Shown: positions 46,201 through 54,610 of the stretch, piece after piece
Position numbering within the stretch: the stretch's first letter is position 1
Layout of the letters: every line of letters starts with the position of its first letter
Assembly (NCBI GenBank): GCA_963970005.1
Contig: CAXAMN010025694.1
Span: 26,737-90,736, forward strand
Direction: 5' to 3'
Length of the DNA stretch: 64,000 nucleotides
Source: Durusdinium trenchii
Lineage: Eukaryota > Sar > Dinophyceae > Suessiales > Symbiodiniaceae
Made by a program: the position numbers and the translations under genes
Notes under the pieces: generated by a model
Told to the model about the DNA's origin: nothing
The model's database searches: none
Seen by the model: only the letters and a program-made list of their open reading frames with translations

Positions 46201-48000
46201 TTGGCAGTGATGAGTAATCTTTTCTGTTGAGCACCAATCGCCATTGAAAATAGCAAGGAGACGCTCAGTCGCTTCTACAGAATACCTCTGGCAAGTACTC
46301 TCAGAATCATCATCTTGGGCCAGCAAAACGTTTTCCACAATCAACCGGGCAAACCGGCTGGCGTCAGGATCAACTGGTGTGTACACAACCTCAAATCGTT
46401 TCTCCAGAATGTGTTCGACAGCTCGCAGCAAATCCAACCAAATGTGCCCACTTGAAGGGCCTGTTTGTAAGATATTGGATGTGCAGAACATGTCGCTCAG
46501 AAACCCAAGGCCAACCCACACAGGCGAAGCTGCAAGGTGATTTTGATGCGCCAAGCAGCACATGTGTAGGACCATAGAATTGTCAGGCTTGGAAGCCACC
46601 AGCCTTGACACAAGATTCAAATTGCTCGCTGCCGCGTCAGACGTCAAACCTAGCACGAAAGACTTTGCATGCTTGGAAAGGCACCATGGTGTTTGCCCAT
46701 GTGCCTTGAGCAATCCATACCAAATGTCATCTGCAGCTGTCCCACTCAAAACCACTGTTGGGAAAATCATGTCAGCAGTCCTCACTAAAGTCTCCTTGTA
46801 GAAATCAAGTTGTCCTCTTGTGACCATAAACGGGAAGACTGCTTCCGCTTTGGCTATTCCACGTCTACAAATGGCCTTTTTTGATGTCTCATCCCATTCG
46901 ATGCCAAAGCGCAAAAGGTCAGGCTTTGCCTTAGCAAAGCATGCACCGTCAAAATCCCACATTGGTCTTAGTTTTTCCCTGAGGCCCAAGATCGCCAAAA
47001 AGAAACACAAGCATCAAAAGAAACCAATGTCAACCCATCTCCACCACCTCCCAAAAAAATGGAAATGCGACGCTAGTTACATCTTTGCATGACTGTAGTC
47101 CAGCGCTTTGATAGGCCATATACAGAGAAGCAACAGCCATGCGTACCTGCACAACCGCATTCCATCTCAGGTGTTGACACACTTGGTTGCTTCAAGACTT
47201 CCAACAAACATAACTGAACTGGACATCACTCAACAGTACAGGACAGTACATAACAAGCAACATAGTTTGCCAGACGGCCTTTCCGACATATGTAGTGCTT
47301 GCTTTCAGCCAGTAAGCAACACTGCTTGCAGAGAAACCACATGGACTTCGGCAAGGAGTACCAACCGCTGAAATAAGGTTGTTCTTCCGCCCAAGCCTGA
47401 AGCAAGTTGAAACATTATAACATTGGTCTAGCACGGTGGAACCTGGCAATACTTCAGCCCAAACAGCTTTGGCTTTTTGGTTGATTGATTGGTGATACAA
47501 CATGTTGGAGACTAGCTGCACCCTGGACCTGGTAAAGGTAGGTGTTTGGTGTTCAGGGTTGATATCGTATCATATCAGAATATCATATCATATCATATCC
47601 ATCTACAACTCTCTTTGGTGATGACTCATGACTAATGACATTACTTACCCCAGAACAACTGTGCGCCCGACGATACTCGCAACATTGCTCCAGCAGTCCA
47701 GCGCTTGTATTGGCCTTTACCGCGAACACCTGTGCGCAAACGTCGGCCGCCTTGCTGCACAGCCAGGTCCATGTTTCTGGTAGCCAAATCTTGGCTGCAC
47801 TTCTTCAACCGACGCGTCCAACTTTGTATTTCCTTTTGGTGTTCTCTACGAAGTCTTGCAATTCGCAGAGCAAAGCGAGCCTCAACTGGGTTTTGATTTC
47901 GTACCCTGTTCCTTTGAACAGGTTGCTGACCACCTCTCTGGAGTTGTGCATCTATGGCCTCTAAAGCCACCAAAGGGTCATTGGGAGCGTTGCCAGCCAT
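43277..48000 (-). CDS. hAT-like DDE transposase (five-exon model, 1383 aa)
   Basis: A consistent model is exons 48000-47677, 47396-47262, 47146-47040, 46978-44262 and 44145-43277, totalling 4152 nt with every phase matching. Introns are GT-AG except intron 3 (GA-AG). The exon 1 end could instead be the GTAAGT at 47648 with an extra exon. Exon 1 is basic and helical. Exon 2 has a Cys-rich knuckle with His (Cys-Lys-Gln-Cys-Cys...His...Cys). In exon 4, Thr-Ser-Asp-Ala-Ala-Ala-Ser-Asn (about residue 303) and Cys-Leu-Ala-His (about 330) match the hAT TDNASN and CxxH boxes. A Cys/His-rich insert lies near 440-460. Ala-Cys-Glu-Thr-Asn-Phe-Ala-Arg-Ala (about 750) matches the hAT C-terminal ER-F-S box carrying the third acidic residue. 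The length is well above usual hAT transposases. The first catalytic Asp is not assigned. Confidence 0.65.
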
Positions 48001-48326
48001 TGGCTAGAGCCATCGCGGAACCGAACACATGGCTGAAACTACTAACATTCCTGCAATTCCTGAAGGTTTCTTTTGAACCGGATAGCGTCATATGATTCAA
48101 CCAGCGCCATCCATCAACGTTGTTCTACTACTCCAAAGCAAATGCATCTTCCGATGACAATAACTTCCAACCAACAATTTGCAATGAAAATGAAGAGTGG
48201 CAAACATTGCCAAGAATCATGTTAACTATTTACGAATATCGTCAGCAATTACGTCAACTATTTATGAATATCGTCGACGTACATTTACGTCACCTACGTG
48301 ACAAGGGTAATAGGAACCATACCCCA
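48001..48326. repeat. Right subterminal region with repeated motifs
   Basis: Two 20-bp direct repeats, AACTATTTACGAATATCGTC (48224-48243) and the same with one change (48256-48275), lie 32 bp apart and are interleaved with TTACGTCA words (48249-48256, 48285-48292). This is the arrangement expected of subterminal transposase-binding sites. It is also the upstream region of the transposase-like gene. Confidence 0.7.
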
Positions 48327-48348
48327 CAGCTCTCTTGAATTAAGATAA
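48327..48348 (-). repeat. Right terminal inverted repeat
   Basis: On the minus strand it begins TTATCTTAATTCAAGAG and ends AGCTG. It matches the left terminus at 17 of 22 positions. Confidence 0.85.
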
Positions 48349-48356
48349 GCTTTAGC
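48349..48356. repeat. 8-bp target-site duplication of the large transposon (right copy)
   Basis: GCTTTAGC, identical to 33396-33403. Confidence 0.9.
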
Positions 48357-49633
48357 CTCGTCATCTTGTAGTCCAGGAAAGGTCTGGCTTTCCAGGCTTC
48401 CCTTCTTGTCGACTTTGGTCGTGGGACCAAAACTTTCGTGAGCTTGCATCATCCCATGGCAATCCATGACAAGCCATGAGGAACTCTGGTTGCCATTCGT
48501 CGGCACATCGTCGGACTGCTCTCGTCACAAACAATCCATTAGGCGACAACAAGAAGCTGAGGTCTGAATCCATCAACTTGCCCACATAGATTCCCTTCCG
48601 CCAGGTTGGAACTCCTCGTCGGGTGTTCTTCGGGGCTGGAAGTGGTTGTCCATAAACACATGCTCCAAAAGGTGCCAGCTTCCCCGAGTAAGTGCGGGAA
48701 GTCACAACTTCAAATGGTGTATTGCCACCAGGTGTAACATGGAACCTGTTGTACAACCAGGATGCATGGGCATAGCACCACACAAACAGCGGGTGTGAAG
48801 CGGGAATCTCGATTCCACATCCAACACGGATGCTTTCCAGCAAGGTGTTGCCTAACCTTCTCACTGTCTGAATTGCTCGTTCTGCAGGGTTAGATGCTGA
48901 TCTGCCTTGAGGTGAAAACTCTTGTGTTGTCTGAAGTTTCAACAGCCTTCTCGCATCAGCAACTGCTTTCATCACCTGCTTCAACGAAGGTTCTTGGTCG
49001 CCCTTGATGATCACCTTGTCATAGTCCCTGACAAAGCCACAAATTGCATTGGCACATAGCTTCACGCTTGCACCACCTTTGGCTTTGATTGGCACAGCCA
49101 AAATGGCTTTTGACCAATTGTCCACTGCTACCAAATGTTTGACTTCAGGACTTTCTTTGCGAATCGTGGTGTTCGTTGTCATGTAGTCCAAAGCCACTGT
49201 AGGACAAACTTGTTCTCGTCGTTCATGACGTTCATTGTGTTTTGACCTTGTTGCTTGGCAGTGTTCACACCAATCTGCAAAGGGAAGGTGTGTGATCAAA
49301 TGTCTTTGCTTCTCCTCATCTGTTGGGGCTAGAGGTACTCCTGCTTGTTGAGGTCGTGTTTCCATTGCCCTCTTCTCATTCCTAGCTGCATCAAGTGCTG
49401 CTTTTGCTGCTGTTTCTCTCACTGCCGTCTGTAGCCTTCTGAAGACCACAGCCTTGCTCCCACTCAAAGGGGTTCCAAGGAACTCGCACGCATCTTTCAT
49501 CATCTTTCATCACTTTTCTTGAGCTTGCATTTGTCAACTTCAAGCCATTCACCATCACGAAGTCGTCTCCAACCTCGTCGTAGACCAGTTGCTCTGGTTC
49601 ATGCGGTCCTCCTTGAGGTTCTTCAGCCTGCAT
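48357..49633 (-). CDS. Copia-A integrase with upstream SAP-like segment
   Basis: The main frame (49503-48361, 380 codons) starts with a Cys-Glu-Phe-Leu-Gly...Gly-Ser-Lys...Leu segment that looks like a SAP (SAF-A/B, Acinus, PIAS) DNA-binding helix pair. A compact zinc-binding motif follows (His-x3-His-x6-Cys-x2-Cys, about 49310-49260), then the DDE core. The core Asp is in Ala-Leu-Asp-Tyr-Met, the second in Gly-Asp-Gln-Glu-Pro and the Glu in Pro-Ala-Glu-Arg-Ala-Ile-Gln. All three catalytic residues are present. It would insert the element cDNA into chromosomes. The frame shifts near its end into the one that continues through the transposon insertion site at 48349-48356. An overlapping frame at 49633-49391 joins protease to integrase. 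Confidence 0.85.
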
Positions 49634-50973
49634 CTCTTCAGGAACAGGTTCTGCTTCTCCAGGTTGAACACGTGGTTCAGGAGGCCCCCCAAGTTGTGCA
49701 TGAAGATCATCTTGTAGAAGTTCAGGAGGGATCTGCTGTCCATAGAGCTCCTGAAATGAGGGAAAAGTGCTTTCTCATGCACCAAAGTCAGGGTCGTACA
49801 TGGTGAGATGCCATCCAACTCTGACATCTTTCTGCCTACCCAGATCTCCATACAGTCGTACTCGCCACTCTCCAGCTTCACCAGTGTTGTCCTGCAAGGA
49901 AACTGGTAAGGATCATACTTTCTTGAGATGTCCTGGAAAGTGAATGCGTTCTTGACCACCAAAACAGGTGTGCCGTCGCTCAACTCATGCCAGCCAGGTT
50001 CTTCAGCCATGGCCTTGAGCTCGTCAGACACGTCCATGACATAGCTGACCTTTTCCTCCTCCAAGCCAAAGCTCAGAGTCAGGGTGTTGCGCTGCCACTC
50101 CAAAGGGAGGTAGTAGTCACCCTTCTGCAAGTAGAACTTGTCCTTGATGTTCTGGATCATCCAGCCTTTCTTCATCCACTTGCCCATAGCCACCAGTGGC
50201 TGCTTCACGTTGGCCACCACAAAGATCTCTTTCAGCTTGACAGGTCGTCCATCAGCTGCTATGCAATGCAAAGTCATTGCAACTTTGCCTTCAACGGGGA
50301 TCATTCTGCCTTGAGCATCTCGAAGCAATGCTCCACCTTGGGTCCTCTTGCCCAAGCTACCCATGTTCATGGGCACCACATTCACATCTGCACCCAAGTC
50401 GAGTACAGCGTTGTAGTTCAGGTCCAACTCACAGATGGCCTGGATCTCAAAGGTCTCAACCTTAGAGGTCTCGAGGGTGATGAAGTCCACGTTCTCGAAG
50501 AGGTCGTTGTAGTCCATCATGTAGTCGTTGAGGTCGATCTCCTGGGTGAAGTCATCCTCCACGGTCCAGTAGTCGTCCATGTCGGTCTTGGTGAGGTCAA
50601 AGTGCTCAACCATGTCCTCCTCGGTCACCACCATCTGAAAGCCTTCAGTGAAGCTCTCCTCAATGTCAATCTCGCCTTCTTCTGCAAGATCAAAAATCTC
50701 GCAGGTCTCAACCATGGGAGACCCTTTTCGCCGTGCCAGCACTTCTGTACGAGGTACTGCTCGGTGCTGTACTTGCTGAAGGCGATGAAGTCCTCGTGGA
50801 AGGTCCAGAAGGTTGCCCTCCATTTCCTCCATAATCTCCATGATCATGCCCTTCAACTTGCTGAACTTGCTGACCACGTTGCCAACATTCAGCTGCTCTG
50901 TGGCCTGGTTTGCCACACACAAAGCAAGGTCCCTTGGACTTGCCTTTGCCTTTCTCTTGACTCTTGCCGCCAC
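49555..50973 (-). CDS. Copia-A aspartic protease region (active-site Ser changed to Leu)
   Basis: A 472-codon minus-strand frame holds an acidic linker and then the retropepsin fold. The active-site triad reads Asp-Leu-Gly-Ala-Asp at about 50390-50402, where copia proteases have Asp-Ser-Gly (Copia-B has the normal triad at about 55449). The Leu codon is TTG followed by G, so a C-to-T change in TCG at a CpG explains it. Downstream Gly-rich flap-like and Pro-Leu-Val-Ala-Met-Gly segments follow. The protease normally releases gag, integrase and RT from the polyprotein. This copy is probably inactive. The frame ends in out-of-frame sequence before integrase, so a frameshift lies near 49560-49640. 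Confidence 0.75.
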   Translation of the reverse strand: MAARVKRKAKASPRDLALCVANQATEQLNVGNVVSKFSKLKGMIMEIMEEMEGNLLDLPRGLHRLQQVQHRAVPRTEVLARRKGSPMVETCEIFDLAEEGEIDIEESFTEGFQMVVTEEDMVEHFDLTKTDMDDYWTVEDDFTQEIDLNDYMMDYNDLFENVDFITLETSKVETFEIQAICELDLNYNAVLDLGADVNVVPMNMGSLGKRTQGGALLRDAQGRMIPVEGKVAMTLHCIAADGRPVKLKEIFVVANVKQPLVAMGKWMKKGWMIQNIKDKFYLQKGDYYLPLEWQRNTLTLSFGLEEEKVSYVMDVSDELKAMAEEPGWHELSDGTPVLVVKNAFTFQDISRKYDPYQFPCRTTLVKLESGEYDCMEIWVGRKMSELDGISPCTTLTLVHEKALFPHFRSSMDSRSLLNFYKMIFMHNLGGLLNHVFNLEKQNLFLKRCRLKNLKEDRMNQSNWSTTRLETTS

Positions 50974-51890
50974 CTTTTCCTTTGGCCCTTCTCAAAAGAG
51001 CTCTTTCCTTTTCCTTTGCCCTTTCCTTTGTCACCCTTGCCTTTGGGTGAGCCTTTCTTGCCTTTGCCCTTGTCTTTGCCTTTTCCTTTGTGGTCGCCCT
51101 TGATGCGATCCACCTCCATTGGCACAATCTGGTTGTGCTCGAGGATCTTGGCGCTTGACCAGGCAGCCGTAGATTGCTCGTAGGCCACCATCGACTCTCT
51201 AACCTGTGCATGCCGAGTGCCAGGTTTCACATTCAGCTGCAAATGCTGTCGCAGCTGCCCCGGACAGCAACGCATGACCGTTGCTATCTTCAAGTTCTCA
51301 TCCAAGGAGCTTCCTGCCAGTCGCTCGTGCTCACCGACCAGCTTCTCGTACTTCATGATCCCTTCAAGGATCTTGCCCTTCTCGAACTGCGGAAAGGCCA
51401 CCAATGCCTGGATGATTCCAAGCTCTCTTTGCCTTGTTTTGGGCTGGAACTCCCGACAAAGCCCTTGCCAGGCTCGATAGCCATCAGTGTCCGTGACACT
51501 CCGGACGATCCGAAGTGGTCGCCCCTTCACAAAGCTGACCAAGTAGGCATACAGCTTCTTTGCTCTCTTCTGAACTTCCTCCTTGTAGTCGTTCAACTTG
51601 AGGTCCTGCTCCAAGTCCTTCTCCACGTGCTCCAGGTCGTTCATGAACTCCTCCTCAATGAAGGCCAAGTAGCTCTTGAAGAGGAATGACCATTCAGGCC
51701 ATGTAGACTGCTCTTCATCGACAGTCCCTGGAGACCACACTTCAGGCCACACTTCAGGGTTCAAAAGGGTCGTTGGATCGGCTTTGCTGCCGTCCTTCTC
51801 TCTTTCCTTCTCTCCAAGCTTCTGGAGAGTCTGGGCGCACACTCTCGTGAACCCGTGGAGCTCGGCCACTACCTGCTCCATGCCACTCAT
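50889..51890 (-). CDS. Copia-A gag with Lys-Gly-rich tail and CCHC knuckle
   Basis: ATG is at 51890. About 220 residues of helical capsid-like sequence are followed by a long Lys-Gly repeat (about residues 265-310, RNA/DNA-binding). The zinc knuckle Cys-Phe-Val-Cys...His...Cys (C-x2-C-x4-H-x4-C, about 50890-50931) lies in another frame (51211-50708), so there is a frameshift in the Lys-Gly run. A second shift leads into the protease frame. Gag packages the element RNA in virus-like particles. The capsid part aligns by eye with Copia-B gag at the region before the Lys-Gly run (Gln-Leu-Arg-Gln-His-Leu versus Lys-Leu-Lys-Glu-His-Leu). The antisense 398-codon ORF at 49987-51183 is a shadow. Confidence 0.8.
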   Translation of the reverse strand: MSGMEQVVAELHGFTRVCAQTLQKLGEKEREKDGSKADPTTLLNPEVWPEVWSPGTVDEEQSTWPEWSFLFKSYLAFIEEEFMNDLEHVEKDLEQDLKLNDYKEEVQKRAKKLYAYLVSFVKGRPLRIVRSVTDTDGYRAWQGLCREFQPKTRQRELGIIQALVAFPQFEKGKILEGIMKYEKLVGEHERLAGSSLDENLKIATVMRCCPGQLRQHLQLNVKPGTRHAQVRESMVAYEQSTAAWSSAKILEHNQIVPMEVDRIKGDHKGKGKDKGKGKKGSPKGKGDKGKGKGKGKSSFEKGQRKRWRQESRERQRQVQGTLLCVWQTRPQSS

Positions 51891-52738
51891 GAGGCGTCAG
51901 CCTCCTCTTCCAGCGAACTTGCCCCAGGAAGCCACTGGCTCTGATTGCACCGCCGCCGCCAGCTGCTGCGAAGCTGCCGGCTGCTCTGCTCTGCCGCCAC
52001 CTATGGCGACGAAAGGGCTCTGGGGATTGGGTCCTGTCCCCTTGGGCTTTCCAATGCCCTGGAGCTCACCGGAGACGCAAGCGAATCCGGATCACAGCTC
52101 CGCTGCCATCTCACACAGCTCCTCCCTTTCACTCACTCTCGAGCTGTCGTGTTTGCGGCCTGTAAAGAATAGGTTTGTTCGTCTCAACATGTGCTTTCAC
52201 ATGGAAGTACTAGTGTGAACATCTCATGTGAAGAGTGTTACATTTTTTAACGCTGCTGCTCATTGACCCAGGACAACATACCACCAAGCACGAGACCGAT
52301 GATCGTCACATGTCCTGTGCGCGCACATGATCCAGGTATGCGACCTACCCCTTGTTATTTGTTTCCTACTCAGAGCGCAAGCTGCCATAGTTCTTGCATG
52401 TCTGGAATAAACTTACATTGAACATGCGGCGACGGTATACCACTCAAGTAATCTTCCTGAATTCTTTGCCTTAAACAGTTAATCATATGGCATCTAGCAC
52501 GCCGCGCCATCCAAACACCCTACACCCTGCGGCCATATATGCATTTGGCCGCGGCGCCCAGGCGGGGCCTCGTGGTTCGTGAGGCCTCGCTCACCAGCTC
52601 GGAGGTCGACGAGGAGGGTGCAGGGCACGGGGGATGCCCAGGGGCACCGCGCAGACTCCCTGCATGGAATGATGTCGAGTCGATACTACTCCGCTATGCC
52701 GTCACATACATGTCGAAAACTAATGTAAGTGTCAGACT
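51891..52738. other. Region between the two head-to-head copia elements
   Basis: Should contain the 5' LTR and leader of Copia-A in inverted orientation, but no second copy is available to define it. A GC-rich patch with the near-palindrome GGCCATATATGCATTTGGCC lies at about 52522-52550. No supported gene. Confidence 0.4.
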
Positions 52739-52843
52739 TGATCACAGACACTCATGCACATGTAAAGCATTCATGAGAGCCCAATACCGCAGCGGCTCTT
52801 ACAAGCCAAGTGGAGGTGAAAAAGACCGCCGCTGTGTTGGACA
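52739..52843 (+). repeat. Copia-B 5' LTR (105 bp)
   Basis: Begins TGATCACAGACAC and ends GTTGGACA. 100 of 105 positions match the 3' LTR. It is very short for a copia LTR. Confidence 0.9.
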
Positions 52844-52861
52844 TGGTAGCGGAACCCAAGG
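52844..52861 (+). promoter_or_regulatory. Copia-B primer-binding site
   Basis: TGGTAGCGGAACCCAAGG follows the LTR with no gap. Its complement ends ...GCTACCA, as a tRNA 3' end does. TGGTA is the usual start of copia sites that use initiator-Met tRNA. The exact tRNA is not identified. Confidence 0.75.
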
Positions 52862-53123
52862 ATTGATCCTTTGGGATCATGAGGGCTCAAGGCGCGCAGC
52901 CATGGCGGATGAGCTTGGCCTTGCTGGCCACGATGACCATGGGAGATCATCGGTTGGCTTCTGAGCCGATGATCACAGATGAACCCCACATGATGAAGAC
53001 AGGGCACCAGAACTGGAATTCGATGGAGCCAAGATTGGTGGCTACATCCTCGACTTCTGGAGTACAAGACCGTGCGCTGAGCAGCCTACATCCTGGACAT
53101 CGACATCACAGTCTTCCTGGTGG

Positions 53124-54606
53124 ATGATGCAGAGCGCTTCGACATGTTCGAGCTGGAGAACAGAAGCTGGCAAGTGGCAAGAAGGTGAGGCACTCATGAA
53201 TTCACCTGGAAAGGAAAGAAAAGATGAGCTTGGAGCTCACGACACCTGCACCTTTGGGTTCGAGTCCCAAGAGGAGAAAAAAACGTGTCCTCAGGTGAAG
53301 TTGGACTTCACGAAGAAAATGTGGCATGCTTTGGGTTCGAGTCCCAAAGAAAAGATGGAAAGAAAGAAGGGGACATCAAGGTGGCCACAAGAGGCGACCA
53401 TGAACTCACTTGAGAGGAAAGGAAACTATGTCCTGAAGGATGAGAGCGAGCAGGACATCAAGAAGGCCACGAATGAGATCTCCTTGGAGGAGACTATGTG
53501 CGTGGAGCACTATGAGAAAAAGAATGAGCATGCCACAGAAAGCCAGAACTACATCAAAAGCTTTGAGGTGAAAGAGTGGAACTACAACGTCTTCAAGGAG
53601 AACCAGGTGAAAGAGCACTACAAGACTACGCAGCTGGCAAACGACCTCGATGTCTTCAAGACTATGAGCTTGATCTCAATTGCCATCCTGAGCAGGTGGC
53701 CTGGCATGGTGATGATCTTGTTCACCATGGCCTATGGACTTCAAGAAGGTCCTCAACAAAGCTGGAACACAAAAGCTGAACGCAGAAACTGGCTAAGGAA
53801 GAGGGTGAAAGGTAGAGAGAGGAGAAAAGAGAAAAGACTTTGCCGTTTGAGCCAAGTGGTTAGGAAACGCCAGACACAAGTCATGATGCTGTTCATGATG
53901 GTTGGAACAGCACAAAGCATGGAAACCCAACAGATGCTACAACACATCACACGCTTAGCAGAAGCAGCCAACACAGCAGCACAAGCTGCTACAGAGGCCA
54001 CGCAGGCTATGACGAGGACAGCAAGTTCTTCAACGCAAGGCTGGGAGTCAGCCACAAAGACTCTGAAGAGTCCAGGCACCTTCAATGGTGAAGATCCATT
54101 GTTGTTTGCAACATGGAAGTTGCAGTTTGAATCATGGCTCAGCTTTGGAGATTCAAAGTTCAATGAACTACTATGCAATGTAGAAGGCAGTGCAAGAGAA
54201 CCAGATTGCCTAAACTACAAGCCAGAACAGGCAGCGATAGCCAACAAGTTCTTTGCAGTGCTGAGTTCCTATTTGAGAGGAAGATGTCTTCAGATGGTTC
54301 GAGCAAACCAGCAAGCCAAAGATGGATTCAGCCAAAGATGATCCCTAGCACTCGCACAGACATTGGGACAGCGCCCAAACTTCAACCAGAAGTTGTCCAT
54401 GATGGAAAACATCTTGCAGTTCGAGCAGTTGGTCATGCAGTATGAGCAGACAAGCAAAGAGACATATTCAAGTGATCTCAAAACAGCGGCGCTGACCAGG
54501 TGTGCACCGCAGAAACTCAAGGAACACCTCGAACTTTCCTTGACTGACAAGTCAACATAGGCTGATGTGAGAGAGGCGTTGTTAGCCTATGAGAGAACAT
54601 CCAAAA
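53124..54606 (+). pseudogene. Copia-B gag
   Basis: The first frame (53124-54341, 405 codons) starts at tandem ATGs. It contains a charged N-terminal region with a repeated Phe/Leu-Gly-...-Ser-Pro-Lys segment, a basic Arg/Lys cluster at about residues 225-250 and an Ala-rich helix. The capsid part follows (Phe-Asn-Gly-Glu-Asp...Trp-Lys-Leu-Gln-Phe-Glu-Ser-Trp-Leu). A frameshift moves it to 54363-54560, where Lys-Leu-Lys-Glu-His-Leu-Glu-Leu matches Copia-A gag. An in-frame TAG at about 54558 then separates it from Ala-Asp-Val-Arg-Glu-Ala-Leu. TAG could come from CAG by a C-to-T change. The capsid shell may still be largely readable, but full gag cannot be made without readthrough and shifting. 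Confidence 0.75.
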
Positions 54607-54610
54607 GCTT

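Larger units (their letters stand above)
33404..48348 (-). mobile_element. Large DNA transposon with hAT-like transposase and a cytosine DNA methyltransferase
   Basis: The element is 14945 bp, bounded by an exact 8-bp target-site duplication and imperfect 22-bp terminal inverted repeats (17 of 22 matching). Its excision fuses the Copia-A frame (...Asp-Asp-Glu-Ala-Lys-Ala then Val-Glu-Glu-Tyr-Ala...). Three genes all point from the right end to the left end: transposase-like (48000-43277), unknown (40522-36904) and C5-methyltransferase (36143-33677). Their long ORFs carry no internal stops, unlike the host copia. An 8-bp duplication is expected for hAT and several other superfamilies (P, Zisupton-type, some MULEs). 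The termini begin TTAT, not the usual CA of hAT, so the superfamily is provisional. Subterminal repeats are present on the right. Confidence 0.85.
28836..51890 (-). mobile_element. Copia-A: Ty1/copia retrotransposon, decayed, split by two insertions
   Basis: Minus-strand order is gag (51890), CCHC knuckle, aspartic protease, integrase (to 48357), RT (from 33395), RNase H, membrane segments and accessory ORFs (to 28836). Integrase before RT defines the copia order. Two later insertions occupy 31416-32268 and 33404-48348. Removing either restores the flanking frame. Frameshifts occur in gag, between protease and integrase, near the integrase end and before the RNase H Glu motif. In-frame stops lie at about 32594 (TAG) and 31315-31317 (TGA). 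Both LTRs are unplaced, so the given limits are coding limits, not element ends. Confidence 0.85.

Noticed and set aside
47192-47521. 109-codon minus-strand ORF between transposase exons 1 and 3
   Set aside because: An alternative frame of the same region (47262-47396) gives a Cys-rich exon with matching splice phases, so the longer ORF is probably chance.
49987-51183. 398-codon plus-strand ORF antisense to Copia-A gag and protease
   Set aside because: It is a shadow of the minus-strand coding frame, which has the zinc knuckle and protease motifs.
53250-53355. Two GGTTCGAGTCCC sequences resembling tRNA T-arms (box B)
   Set aside because: No D-arm, anticodon stem or acceptor pairing is seen around them, and both lie in a duplicated segment of the Copia-B gag frame.
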